NCBI GenBank assembly: GCA_002427815.1
Contig: DIZF01000087.1
Span: forward strand, 1-33,564
Length of the DNA: 33,564 bases
From: Ramlibacter tataouinensis
Lineage (GTDB): Bacteria > Pseudomonadota > Gammaproteobacteria > Burkholderiales > Burkholderiaceae_C
Reading direction: 5' to 3'
The notes beneath the pieces are model-generated. The model searched no databases, had not been told where the DNA came from, and saw nothing but the letters and a program-made list of their open reading frames with translations. Numbering within the stretch: the stretch's first letter is position 1; every line of letters begins with the position of its first letter. Position numbers and translations under genes: made by a program. Of the stretch, positions 7,296 to 14,967 are shown in pieces.

Positions 7296-7937
7296 ATGAA
7301 ACTGTACAACTACTTCCGGTCCTCTGCCTCGTTCCGTGTCCGCATCGCGCTGGCGCTGAAGGGATTGGACTACGACTACGTGCCCGTGCACCTGGTCAAG
7401 GGCGAGCACAAACAGTCGGCCTACGCCGCCTTGTCGCCGTCGCTGCTGGTGCCGACGCTGGAAACCGACGCAGGCGAACATCTGGGCCAGTCGATGGCCA
7501 TCATCGAGTACCTCGATGAGACCCATCCCGAGCCCCCGCTGCTGCCGGCCGACGCGCTCGCACGCGCGCGCGTGCGAGCGCTGGCGCAGCTGATCGCCTG
7601 CGAGATCCATCCGCTGAACAACCTGCGCGTCCTCAAGTACCTGGTGCGCGAGCTGAAGGTCGAAGAGGAGGTCAAGAACAACTGGTACCGCCACTGGGTG
7701 CGCGACGGCCTGGAGGCGTTCGAACGAGAACTGATTCGATTGCCGGCCTCCACCTACTGCTACGGCGCGACACCGACGCTGGCCGATTGCTGCCTGGTGC
7801 CGCAGATCTTCAACGGACAGCGCTTCAACGTGAACTTCGACGGCCTGCCGCGCACGATGGGCGCGTTCGACGCCTGCATGGCGCATCCGGCGTTCCTGCA
7901 GGCGCAGCCTTCGAGCTGTCCCGACAACGAGGGCTGA
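7296..7937 (+). CDS. maiA: Maleylpyruvate/maleylacetoacetate isomerase (zeta-class GST)
   Basis: This 213-residue protein has the glutathione transferase fold: a thioredoxin-like N-terminal domain (residues 1-80, with SSASFRVRIALALKGL and QSMAIIEYLDE) and a helical C-terminal domain. The active-site loop reads SSAS rather than the SSCS usual in maleylacetoacetate isomerase. The conserved block GATPTLADCCLVPQIFN is present, and both maleylpyruvate isomerases such as NagL and maleylacetoacetate isomerases look like this. Because gentisate dioxygenase is in the window and no homogentisate dioxygenase is, glutathione-dependent isomerisation of maleylpyruvate to fumarylpyruvate is the more likely role. 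The internal ATG at 7296 was chosen because MKLYNYFRS is the family N-terminus; the frame is open much further upstream without sense. pgeF begins one base after its stop codon. Confidence 0.88.
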   Translation: MKLYNYFRSSASFRVRIALALKGLDYDYVPVHLVKGEHKQSAYAALSPSLLVPTLETDAGEHLGQSMAIIEYLDETHPEPPLLPADALARARVRALAQLIACEIHPLNNLRVLKYLVRELKVEEEVKNNWYRHWVRDGLEAFERELIRLPASTYCYGATPTLADCCLVPQIFNGQRFNVNFDGLPRTMGAFDACMAHPAFLQAQPSSCPDNEG

Positions 7938-7938
7938 G

Positions 7939-8712
7939 ATGCACTTGCCGCAGGGCTGGATAGCTCCAGACTGGCCGCTGCCGTCCAACGTGCGAGCCGT
8001 CTGCACCACCCGTGCGGGCGGACATTCACTCGCGCCCTACGATGGCCTGAACCTGGGCGACCATGTAGGCGACACGGCTGAGGCTGTTGCCGCGAATCGG
8101 GCCATCTTCGCCGAAGCCATCCGCGCGCGCCCCGTGTTCCTGAACCAGGCTCATGGTCGCGCTACTGCTTTCCTGACCGGGAACGAGCCCGATGGCACCG
8201 AAGCCGATGCCTGCATCACCACCACGCCATGCGTCGCCTGCACGATCATGGTAGCCGACTGCCTGCCGGTGCTGCTGGCAGTGCGCGATGGCCGCGCGGT
8301 CGCCGCAGCCCATGCCGGGTGGCGTGGCCTCGCTGGGTCGCTCGGCCAGGGCGTTCTGGAAGCGGTATGGCAGGCCCTGCGCGACCATACCGGCGCGCAA
8401 GCCGGCGAAACGATGGCATGGCTGGGGCCGTGCATCGGGCCGGCCGCGTTCGAGGTGGGTGCTGAGGTCAAGGCCGCTTTCGAAGCGACAGATGCCGGTG
8501 CCTCGGCCCTGTTCCAACCGCGAGGGCAGGGCAAATGGCTGGCCGACCTGGCCGGTCTGGCCCGACGGCGCCTGCAGGCCTTGGGACTGACGCGGCTCTA
8601 CGGCAATGACGGCAGTCCGGGCTGGTGCACCGTCGCCAATCCGTCACGGTTCTTTTCGCACCGGCGCGACCGCGTCAGCGGCCGATTCGCTGCCAGCATC
8701 TGGCGGGTGTGA
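7939..8712 (+). CDS. pgeF: PgeF/YfiH-type polyphenol oxidoreductase / purine nucleoside phosphorylase
   Basis: This 257-residue DUF152-family protein carries all three zinc-ligand motifs: NQAHG with H72, ADCLP with C108 and AHAGWRG with H125, close to the H71, C107 and H124 I recall for E. coli YfiH. GPCIGP, SRFFSHRRD and the final GR..ASIWR strand are also typical. Family members are cytosolic and have been described both as copper laccases and as adenosine/inosine-cleaving enzymes; PgeF also edits a wrongly incorporated residue in peptidoglycan precursors. The gene follows the isomerase by one base, and phaC comes next after a small convergent gene, an arrangement common in betaproteobacteria. 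The usual NQVHG reads NQAHG here, a mild substitution beside the histidine ligand. Confidence 0.9.
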   Translation: MHLPQGWIAPDWPLPSNVRAVCTTRAGGHSLAPYDGLNLGDHVGDTAEAVAANRAIFAEAIRARPVFLNQAHGRATAFLTGNEPDGTEADACITTTPCVACTIMVADCLPVLLAVRDGRAVAAAHAGWRGLAGSLGQGVLEAVWQALRDHTGAQAGETMAWLGPCIGPAAFEVGAEVKAAFEATDAGASALFQPRGQGKWLADLAGLARRRLQALGLTRLYGNDGSPGWCTVANPSRFFSHRRDRVSGRFAASIWRV

Positions 8713-8931
8713 GGCGCTGCCCCTGCGCTGCGCCAACTCGGCTGTTTCGCGGGCCTTGATGGCTCTCTTGCGTGCCGGGGTTCCGATCAGGTAAACCACC
8801 AGTGACACAGGAAGCGCACCATAGAGTACAAAGGTGAGGAGCGCCCCGAGCAGCGTTCCGATGCTGCTGGTGGCTTCCACCACTGCCATCATGAGCACGA
8901 CATAGAGCCAGGCGATAACGATCACGTACAT
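8644..8931 (-). CDS. Small two-helix membrane protein, unknown function
   Basis: Read from the ATG at 8931, this 95-residue protein has two hydrophobic segments (about residues 2-16 and 24-47, MYVIVIAWLYVVLMMAVV and LLGALLTFVLYGALPVSLVVYLIG). A basic, probably cytoplasmic tail follows (TPARKRAIKARETAELAQRR...). I do not recognise a named family. The frame is open to 9000, but the extra N-terminus is not membrane-like and no start has a strong ribosome binding site. Its last 69 bases overlap the 3' end of pgeF on the opposite strand, which is unusual. The clean hydrophobic pattern argues that it is real. Confidence 0.6.
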   Translation of the reverse strand: MYVIVIAWLYVVLMMAVVEATSSIGTLLGALLTFVLYGALPVSLVVYLIGTPARKRAIKARETAELAQRRGSASHPPDAGSESAADAVAPVRKEP

Positions 8932-9019
8932 GGAGTGCCAATTCGACAGTGGGTGCGGTGCAGCACATTGATGGGATACTTGACGGTTGACCCCGACCAA
9001 GAGGGGCTCAGGAGCCAGG

Positions 9020-10741
9020 ATGAATTCTGAAGCAGACTGGAGCGCGGTTGCCCAGCAGTTCCAGCAAAACCTCGGTCAGAACTGGACCCAGGCGATGCAA
9101 TCTTTCGGCGCCCTGAACGGCGGTGCAGCGATGCCCGCCATGCCCCAGCTGAGTTTCTCCGCCCAGAAACTCCAGGCCCTGCAGCAAGCCTATGTCAAAG
9201 AGGCGGCGGACCTGTGGAACCAGGGACTGCAGGTCCAACCGGCCGGGGCCGACAAGCGGTTCGCCTCGGACGCATGGGCTGCCAACCCGGTTGCGGCATT
9301 TTCGGCCGCGGTCTACCTGCTCAACGCGCGCACGCTCCTGGGCATGGCGGAGGCGGCGGAAACGGACGAGAAAACGAAGTCGCGGCTGCGCTTCGCGATC
9401 GAGCAGTGGATGGCCGCTTCGGCGCCCAGCAACTTCATGGCGCTCAATGCCGAGGCGCAGAAGAAAGCCGTTGAAACCAAGGGCGAGAGCATTGGCAAGG
9501 GCATTCAGAACCTGCTCAAGGACATCCAGCAGGGCCATGTCTCGATGACGGACGAGAGCGTGTTCGAGGTCGGCCGGAACGTCGCCACGACCGAAGGCGC
9601 CGTGGTGTTCGAGAACGAGCTGTTCCAGCTGATCGAATACAAGCCGCTCACGGCCAGGGTGTATGAGCGGCCGTTCCTGGTGGTGCCACCCTGCATCAAC
9701 AAATTCTATATCCTCGACCTGCAACCCGAGAACTCGCTGATCCGGCACCTGGTGCAGGAAAGCCACCGCACTTTCGTGGTGAGCTGGCGCAATCCGGACG
9801 ACTCGCTCAAGGACAAGACCTGGGATGACTACATCGGCGACGGCGCGTTGAAGGCCATCGAGGTGGTGCAGGAGATCACCGCGGCCCCGCAGATCAACGC
9901 GCTGGGTTTTTGCGTCGGCGGGACCATCCTCGGCACGGCGTTGGCGGTATTGGCGGCGCGCGGCGAAAGGCCGCTGGCTTGCGCGACCCTGCTCACCACC
10001 TTCCTGGATTTTTCGGAAACCGGTGTGCTCGACCTGTTCATCGACGACGCCTTCGTGAAGTTCCGCGAAATGCAGTTGGGCCGGGGTGGCATTCTCAAGG
10101 GGCAGGAGCTCGCCACCACCTTCAGTTTCCTGCGTCCGAACGACCTGGTGTGGAACTACGTGGTGGGCAATTACCTCAAGGGCGAGACCCCGCCGCCCTT
10201 CGATCTGCTGTACTGGAACAGCGACTCCACCAACCTGCCGGGGCCCATGTACACCTGGTACCTGCGTAATACCTATTTCGAGAACAACCTGGTCAAGCCG
10301 GGCAAGTGCACCGTGTGCGGCGAGAAGATCGACCTGCGCAAGGTCGATCTGCCGGTCTACATCTACGGCTCGCGGGAAGACCATATCGTCCCCATCGCCG
10401 GCGCCTATACGTCGACGCAGCACCTGCCGGGCAAGAAGCGTTTCGTCATGGGCGCCTCGGGCCACATTGCCGGCGTGATCAATCCACCGGCCAAGAACAA
10501 GCGGTCGTACTGGACCAGCGACGCCCGGCCGGGTGTCGTTTCTGAATCCGCGAGGCTGCCTCGGACCCACGCCGAGTGGCTGAAGGGCGCGAAGGAGCAT
10601 CCCGGCAGCTGGTGGCCCGACTGGATGGCCTGGCTGAAGCCCTACGCGGGCAAGCAGATCGCGGCGCCGAAGCGCTACGGCAAGGGCCCGTACCAGGCGA
10701 TCGAGCCGGCACCGGGGCGCTACGTCAAGGCCAAGGCCTGA
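9020..10741 (+). CDS. phaC: Class I polyhydroxyalkanoate synthase
   Basis: This 573-residue enzyme polymerises (R)-3-hydroxybutyryl-CoA into PHB on cytoplasmic granules. It has the PhaC N-terminal domain (roughly residues 60-250) and an alpha/beta-hydrolase core. The lipase-like box is GFCVGG with catalytic C298; D454 lies in GSREDHIVP and H482 in ASGHIAGVINPP, with the same order and spacing as C319/D480/H508 of the Cupriavidus enzyme. Length near 570-590 and the lack of a phaE neighbour indicate class I. The start at MNSEADW was chosen over an in-frame ATG 33 bases earlier because CAGGAG sits 5 bases before it. phaA and phaB follow on the same strand, giving the usual C-A-B order, with a palindromic element between phaC and phaA. 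Confidence 0.96.
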   Translation: MNSEADWSAVAQQFQQNLGQNWTQAMQSFGALNGGAAMPAMPQLSFSAQKLQALQQAYVKEAADLWNQGLQVQPAGADKRFASDAWAANPVAAFSAAVYLLNARTLLGMAEAAETDEKTKSRLRFAIEQWMAASAPSNFMALNAEAQKKAVETKGESIGKGIQNLLKDIQQGHVSMTDESVFEVGRNVATTEGAVVFENELFQLIEYKPLTARVYERPFLVVPPCINKFYILDLQPENSLIRHLVQESHRTFVVSWRNPDDSLKDKTWDDYIGDGALKAIEVVQEITAAPQINALGFCVGGTILGTALAVLAARGERPLACATLLTTFLDFSETGVLDLFIDDAFVKFREMQLGRGGILKGQELATTFSFLRPNDLVWNYVVGNYLKGETPPPFDLLYWNSDSTNLPGPMYTWYLRNTYFENNLVKPGKCTVCGEKIDLRKVDLPVYIYGSREDHIVPIAGAYTSTQHLPGKKRFVMGASGHIAGVINPPAKNKRSYWTSDARPGVVSESARLPRTHAEWLKGAKEHPGSWWPDWMAWLKPYAGKQIAAPKRYGKGPYQAIEPAPGRYVKAKA

Positions 10742-10773
10742 GCACAAAGGACATCAACAGATGTGGGAAAGAT

Positions 10774-10855
10774 TGTCATCCCGGGCTTGACCCGGGATCC
10801 ACGCAGCGGATGAAGCAGCGCGCCGCCGTGGATTGCGGGTCAAGCCCGCAATGAC
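10774..10855. repeat. Paired palindromic intergenic element (REP/BIME-like)
   Basis: Two related palindromes face each other. The left is ATCCCGGG-CTTGA-CCCGGGAT (10778-10798) and the right is ATTGCGGG-TCAAG-CCCGCAAT (10832-10852), each with perfect 8-base arms. The wider arms 10774-10803 and 10827-10855 are also imperfect inverted copies of each other, sharing GTCAT, CGGGCTTGACCCG and ATCCACG, with a 23-base centre. This resembles dispersed REP/BIME elements found in many GC-rich proteobacteria. It fills most of the phaC-phaA gap and should form strong RNA hairpins in the transcript. Confidence 0.75.
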
Positions 10856-10883
10856 CGACAGCTGAGTGAACTGGAGATCTCTC

Positions 10884-12065
10884 ATGGAAGACATCGTCAT
10901 CGTTTCGGCCGTCCGCACCGGCGTCGGCAAGTTCGGCGGCTCGCTCGCCAGGATTCCGGCGTCCGAGCTGGGCTCCATCGTGATCAAGGCGGCGCTGGCC
11001 CGCGCGAAGATCGATCCGGCGCAGGTCAGCGAAGTCATCATGGGCCAGGTGCTGGCCGCGGGCGTGGGCCAGAACCCCGCGCGCCAGGCGTTGCTCAAGG
11101 CGGGGCTGCCCAAGGAAGTGCCGGGCCTGACCATCAACGCCGTATGCGGCTCGGGCCTGAAGGCCGTGATGCTCGCGGCCCAGGCGATTGCTTGGGGCGA
11201 CGCCGAGATCGTGGTGGCCGGCGGCCAGGAAAACATGAGTGCGGCGCCCCACGTGCTGCCGAATTCGCGCGATGGCCAGCGCATGGGCGACTGGAAGCTG
11301 GTCGACACCATGATCGTTGACGGCCTGTGGGACGTCTACAACCAGTACCACATGGGCATCACCGCCGAGAATGTCGCCCGGCTTCACAGCATCAGCCGCG
11401 AAGCCCAGGACGCCCTGGCGCTGTCCAGTCAGCAGAAGGCAGTGGCTGCGCAGGAGGCTGGAAGATTCAAGGATGAGATCGTTCCGGTATCCATTCCCCA
11501 GCGCAAGGGCGACCCCGTGATCTTCGATACGGATGAGTACGTCAACAAGAAAACCAATGCCGAGGCCCTGGCCGGGCTGCGCCCCGCGTTCGACAAGTCC
11601 GGCTCCGTGACGGCCGGCAACGCGTCGGGGATCAACGACGGCGCCGCGGCGGTGGTCGTGATGAGTGCCCGCAAGGCCGCTGAGCTGGGCCTGAAGCCGA
11701 TGGCCCGCATTGCCGCCTTCGCCACCAGCGGGGTCGACCCGGCCACCATGGGCATGGGACCGGTGCCGGCGACGCGCAAGGCGCTGCAGCGTGCCGGCTG
11801 GCAGGCGGGGGACGTCAACCTGTTCGAACTCAACGAGGCGTTCGCAGCTCAGGCGTGCGCGGTGAACAAGGAACTGGGGATCGATTCGTCCCGGGTCAAC
11901 GTCAACGGTGGCGCTATCGCGATCGGGCATCCGATCGGAGCGTCCGGTTGCCGCATCCTGGTGACGCTCTTGCACGAGATGAAGCGCCGTGAAGCCAAGA
12001 AGGGGATCGCCGCGCTGTGCATCGGCGGCGGCATGGGGGTTTCCCTCGCTGTCGAACGGTCCTGA
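10884..12065 (+). CDS. phaA: Acetyl-CoA acetyltransferase (beta-ketothiolase)
   Basis: This 393-residue thiolase condenses two acetyl-CoA into acetoacetyl-CoA, the first step of PHB synthesis. All catalytic residues are in place: the acyl-binding C88 in NAVCGSG, H349 in AIGHPIGASG, and C379 in LCIGGGMG. These lie within one residue of C89, H348 and C378 of the Zoogloea enzyme. The start at MEDIVIVSAVRTG was chosen over an upstream GTG because the family begins here and CTGGAG precedes it. It lies 142 bases after phaC, and phaB follows 84 bases later. A role in general ketone-body or amino acid metabolism is possible, since the family is shared, but the phaC-phaB setting supports PhaA. Confidence 0.95.
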   Translation: MEDIVIVSAVRTGVGKFGGSLARIPASELGSIVIKAALARAKIDPAQVSEVIMGQVLAAGVGQNPARQALLKAGLPKEVPGLTINAVCGSGLKAVMLAAQAIAWGDAEIVVAGGQENMSAAPHVLPNSRDGQRMGDWKLVDTMIVDGLWDVYNQYHMGITAENVARLHSISREAQDALALSSQQKAVAAQEAGRFKDEIVPVSIPQRKGDPVIFDTDEYVNKKTNAEALAGLRPAFDKSGSVTAGNASGINDGAAAVVVMSARKAAELGLKPMARIAAFATSGVDPATMGMGPVPATRKALQRAGWQAGDVNLFELNEAFAAQACAVNKELGIDSSRVNVNGGAIAIGHPIGASGCRILVTLLHEMKRREAKKGIAALCIGGGMGVSLAVERS

Positions 12066-12149
12066 CCCGCGTAGAAAGGTGCGCAGGCGCCTTCGTCGAA
12101 GCGTCTTGCACTCTCGGTTCAATTGCACAAATTATTCAAGGGAAACAAC

Positions 12150-12887
12150 ATGAGCCAGAAAATTGCGTACGTCACCGGCGGCATGGGTGGCATTGGTACC
12201 GCGATCTGCCAGCGACTGCACAAGGAAGGATTCAAGGTCATCGCCGGCTGCGGCCCGACTCGCGACTTCGGGAAATGGCTGGGCGAGCAGAAGGCCCAGG
12301 GCTATACCTTCTACGCGTCGGTCGGCAATGTGGGCGACTGGAATTCCACCGTGGACGCGTTCAGCAAGGCCAAGGCCGAACACGGGCCAATCGATGTGCT
12401 GGTCAACAATGCCGGCATCACGCGTGACCGGATGTTCCTGAAGATGACGCGCGAGGACTGGGACGCGGTGATCGAGACCAACCTCAATTCCATGTTCAAC
12501 GTCACCAAGCAGGTGGTGGGCGACATGGTCGAGAAAGGCTGGGGCCGCATCATCAACATCAGCTCGGTCAACGGCGAAAAGGGCCAGGCCGGCCAGACCA
12601 ACTATTCAGCCGCCAAGGCCGGCATGCACGGCTTCACCATGGCATTGGCGCAGGAAATGGCGACCAAGGGCGTCACGGTGAACACCGTGAGCCCGGGCTA
12701 TATCGGCACGGACATGGTCAAGTCGATCCGTCAGGACGTGCTGGACAAGATCGTGGCGACCATTCCCGTCAAGCGGCTGGGCGAGCCCAGCGAGATCGCA
12801 TCGATCATCGCCTGGATCGCATCCGATGAAAGCGGCTATTCCACCGGCGCCGATTTCTCGGTCAACGGTGGACTGCATATGGGGTAA
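12150..12887 (+). CDS. phaB: Acetoacetyl-CoA reductase
   Basis: This 245-residue short-chain dehydrogenase reduces acetoacetyl-CoA to (R)-3-hydroxybutyryl-CoA with NADPH. The cofactor motif is VTGGMGGIG (residues 8-16), NNAG is at 86-89, and the catalytic set is S138/S139, Y152 and K156 (NYSAAKAG). The IPVKRLGEPSEIASIIAWIAS and FSVNGGLHMG blocks are the usual PhaB C-terminus. The start at MSQKIAYVTGG was chosen, with AAGGGAAA upstream; an in-frame ATG 27 bases earlier would add an atypical tail. It closes the phaCAB set, and a stack of three hairpins follows its stop codon. Confidence 0.95.
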   Translation: MSQKIAYVTGGMGGIGTAICQRLHKEGFKVIAGCGPTRDFGKWLGEQKAQGYTFYASVGNVGDWNSTVDAFSKAKAEHGPIDVLVNNAGITRDRMFLKMTREDWDAVIETNLNSMFNVTKQVVGDMVEKGWGRIINISSVNGEKGQAGQTNYSAAKAGMHGFTMALAQEMATKGVTVNTVSPGYIGTDMVKSIRQDVLDKIVATIPVKRLGEPSEIASIIAWIASDESGYSTGADFSVNGGLHMG

Positions 12888-12945
12888 GTCAATTTGCGCA
12901 GGGCGAGGGGCCCCGCTTGCGGGGATCGACCCGCAAATTGACTTA
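12885..12945. repeat. Long inverted repeat starting at the phaB stop codon
   Basis: TAAGTCAATTTGCG (12885-12898, beginning with the phaB stop codon) is repeated perfectly and inverted at 12932-12945. The 33-base interior holds a second small hairpin, CCCCGC-TT-GCGGGG (12911-12924). It would fold as a 14-pair stem carrying an inner stem and has no T-run, so it is more likely an RNA-stabilising structure or a regulatory site than a classic terminator. Confidence 0.65.
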
Positions 12946-12947
12946 CA

Positions 12948-12978
12948 GCTTCATGGGGCCTCGACGGCCCCATGAAGC
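12948..12978. repeat. Perfect hairpin downstream of phaB
   Basis: GCTTCATGGGGCC and GGCCCCATGAAGC form a perfect 13-base stem with the 5-base loop TCGAC. It lies 2 bases after the preceding inverted repeat. No T-run follows. Confidence 0.65.
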
Positions 12979-13002
12979 AGCAGGCGCGAAGTCACCTCGC
13001 TC

Positions 13003-13030
13003 AAAGCCCGCCTCAGCGGGCTTTCTCTTA
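13003..13030 (+). terminator. Rho-independent terminator of the pha genes
   Basis: AAAGCCCGC-CTCA-GCGGGCTTT (13003-13024) is a perfect 9-pair stem with a 4-base loop, followed by CTCTTA. The flanking A and T tracts make it usable from both strands, so it may also serve the convergent gene ending at 13081. Confidence 0.8.
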
Positions 13031-13080
13031 TTGAAACTTCGCCTCGCCAACCCGCTCCGGCAGTAAAGGCTCGGGACGCT

Positions 13081-13488
13081 CTATTCCACCAGGTCTTCGA
13101 TCACGAGGTGGCGGTACTTCTGACCGTAGGAGATCGGCGCGTCCCGCAGGACGCTCATGATGTGTGCGCTTTCGTCGGCCGACGGGGCATGGATCATCAG
13201 TGCGTGATGCCCCCGGCTGGCCAGTTCGGTGAAATGTCGCACCGTGTCCGCTTCGGTTCCCGCCGAGGGGAGCGCAATGTCGGCGCTGCCCACCGTGCGG
13301 GCGATCTTTTCCTGGATGTCAGTGGGAGTCAGCAGGCAGATGCTTTCACCATTGGAGCCATCACCCCGCAGCGCCCGCTCGGCGTTCCGCGCGTCCTGCT
13401 CGGTCGGGAACATGAGAAACATGTACCCCGTGGGGTAGAACACCCCGCGCAGGGTCAGCATGCTAGGTCCGATGGCGAAGGGTCTCAT
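13081..13488 (-). CDS. Conserved-looking protein of unknown function
   Basis: I do not recognise this protein. From the ATG at 13488 it is 135 residues, starting MRPFAIGPSMLTLRGVFYPTG. An alternative ATG at 13554 gives 157 residues, a GTG a few codons before 13488 is also possible, and no start has a convincing ribosome binding site. Visible features are a beta-rich start (LTLRGVFYPTGYMFLMF), a helix EQDARNAERALRG and a middle segment PTDIQEKIARTVG. A helical part follows (TVRHFTELASRGHHALMIHAPS), then the end YRHLVIEDLVE. The two halves could be two small alpha/beta units, for example ACT- or ferredoxin-like. There are no membrane segments or signal peptide. It converges on the pha terminator and diverges from the ABC operon. 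Confidence 0.6.
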   Translation of the reverse strand: MRPFAIGPSMLTLRGVFYPTGYMFLMFPTEQDARNAERALRGDGSNGESICLLTPTDIQEKIARTVGSADIALPSAGTEADTVRHFTELASRGHHALMIHAPSADESAHIMSVLRDAPISYGQKYRHLVIEDLVE

Positions 13489-13687
13489 GTCAATCACTGA
13501 TCCGATCACCTCATTGATAGGCGAAAAGCTCCTCTCGACTGTCAGAGCCGACATGCTGCGTTTGTAGGACGCAGCCTCACCTGGGGACATCGCCCGCGTG
13601 GGAATGTCTTGGGCGGACCTCAACCGCTGGCTCCGCAACGGAAGGGTCGGCCCGGCCGTGCGAAGCTGAGCAAGAGTCTTGTGAATA

Positions 13688-13702
13688 TGAGACACTGTTT
13701 CA
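13688..13702. promoter_or_regulatory. Palindromic operator candidate, IclR/KdgR-like
   Basis: TGAGACA-C-TGTTTCA is a 15-base palindrome with one mismatch, 54 bases before the binding-protein gene. A possible -35, TTGTGA (13679-13684), lies just left and AT-rich AAAATA/AATAAT just right, so it would sit inside the promoter spacer. It resembles the KdgR (IclR-family) operator TGAAACA-N-TGTTTCA. Which regulator binds is inference. Confidence 0.45.
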
Positions 13703-13755
13703 AAATAATGAGAGCAGTGCAACGGTTCCCCCAGCCCCGATCTCAGGAGACAAAG

Positions 13756-14933
13756 ATGACATTCAGGCTTCGCATCGCCCGACTGGGCTTGGCATTGGTT
13801 GTTGCGGCGACCGCGGCGGCGCACGCTGACACGGTCAAGGTGGGGGCGATCGCCTCCTCATCCGGACCGTTTGCCCGCTGGGGCGAGCAGTTCAAGCAGG
13901 CCATCGAGGTGTTCCAGAAACAGCACGGCAAGACCGTGAACGGCCACACCATCGAGGTCATCTATCGCGATGACGGCGGCCCCGACCCGGCGCGCGCCAA
14001 GCAGCTGGCTGAAGAGTTGATTCTGCGCGAGCACGTCAACTTCCTGGCGGGCTTCGTCTTCACCCCGAACGCGCTGGCCGTGGCTGACCTGGTCACGGAA
14101 ACCAAAATGCCGACCGTGATCTTCAACGCCGCGACCGCCGTGGTCACGCGCAAATCGCCGTATTTCGTCCGCACCAGCCACACCATTCCGCAGGCGGCCA
14201 CGCCGATCGGCGAGTGGGCGGCCAAGAACGGCATCAAGCGGGTCGTGACGGCGGTGTCCGATTACGCGCCGGGCTATGACGCTGAAGCTTCGTTTACCAA
14301 AACGTTCAAGGCGCACGGGGGCCAAGTGTTGGAGTCGATGCGCATTCCGCTGTCAACCACCGACTTCGCGCCATTCTTCGAGCGGGTGCTCGCGCAGAAA
14401 CCCGATGCGATCTTCGTGTTCGGGCCCGGCGGTCCGCCCACGGTGGGCATGATTAATACCTGGGCCACGCGCCTGAAGCCCGCTGGCATCCGTTTCCTGG
14501 GCACGGCCGAAACCCAGGAGATCGACCTGCCCAGGATTGGCAAGGCAGCGCTGGGCGTCGTGACCTCGTTCCACTTACCGAGACGGTCGACAACGCGCTG
14601 AACAAGGCCCTGTGGGCCGACCTGACGACGATGTTCGGCAAGGACACGGTGCCCGACCTGGCATCGGTCGGTGCGTATGACGGCATGCACCTCATCTATG
14701 CGGCGGTGCAGAAGTTCGGGCCCAAAGTCACTGGCGATCAGGCGATCGGCCTGTGGAAGGGAATGGCCTGGGACAGCCCGCGCGGTCCGATGAAGATCGA
14801 CGAAAAGACCCGCGACGTCGTGGAGAACATCTACCTGCGGCGGGTGGAAGAGCGCGGCGGCAAGCTCGTCAACGTGAACTTCTTCACCTACCCGATGGTG
14901 AAGGATCCGTGGAAAGAGGAAAACCCCGAGTGA
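13756..14933 (+). pseudogene. LivK-type ABC substrate-binding protein gene with a one-base frameshift
   Basis: The gene encodes a periplasmic type I binding protein of the branched-chain amino acid/amide class. AGGAGA precedes the ATG at 13756, a signal peptide ends near AAAHA (residue 24), and VKVGAIASSSGPFARWG starts the mature protein. Reading is normal up to TSFH near 14574 and then shifts, hitting a stop at 14599-14601. The natural continuation T-E-T-V-D-N-A-L-N-K resumes in another frame at 14577 and runs to 14933. Restoring one base near 14575-14576 (CAC TTC ACC, or TAC, in place of CAC TT ACC) gives one 392-residue protein of normal length. It is therefore either a recent pseudogene or a sequencing error. 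It heads the operon of the permeases and ATPases that follow, which are all intact. Confidence 0.82.
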
Positions 14934-14967
14934 AGGGCCGGATGGGGCTGCACGCGCCGGAGAACCC

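Noticed and set aside
10774..10855. Rho-independent terminator between phaC and phaA
   Set aside because: The palindromes lack a T-run and are paired in the style of a dispersed repeat element.
10776..12128. Minus-strand open frame opposite phaA
   Set aside because: phaA has all catalytic residues in the plus frame; the minus frame has no family features.
13756..14601. Treating the first part of the binding-protein gene as a complete short gene
   Set aside because: The sense continues in another frame to 14933 with conserved binding-protein C-terminal sequence, so a frameshift is the better reading.
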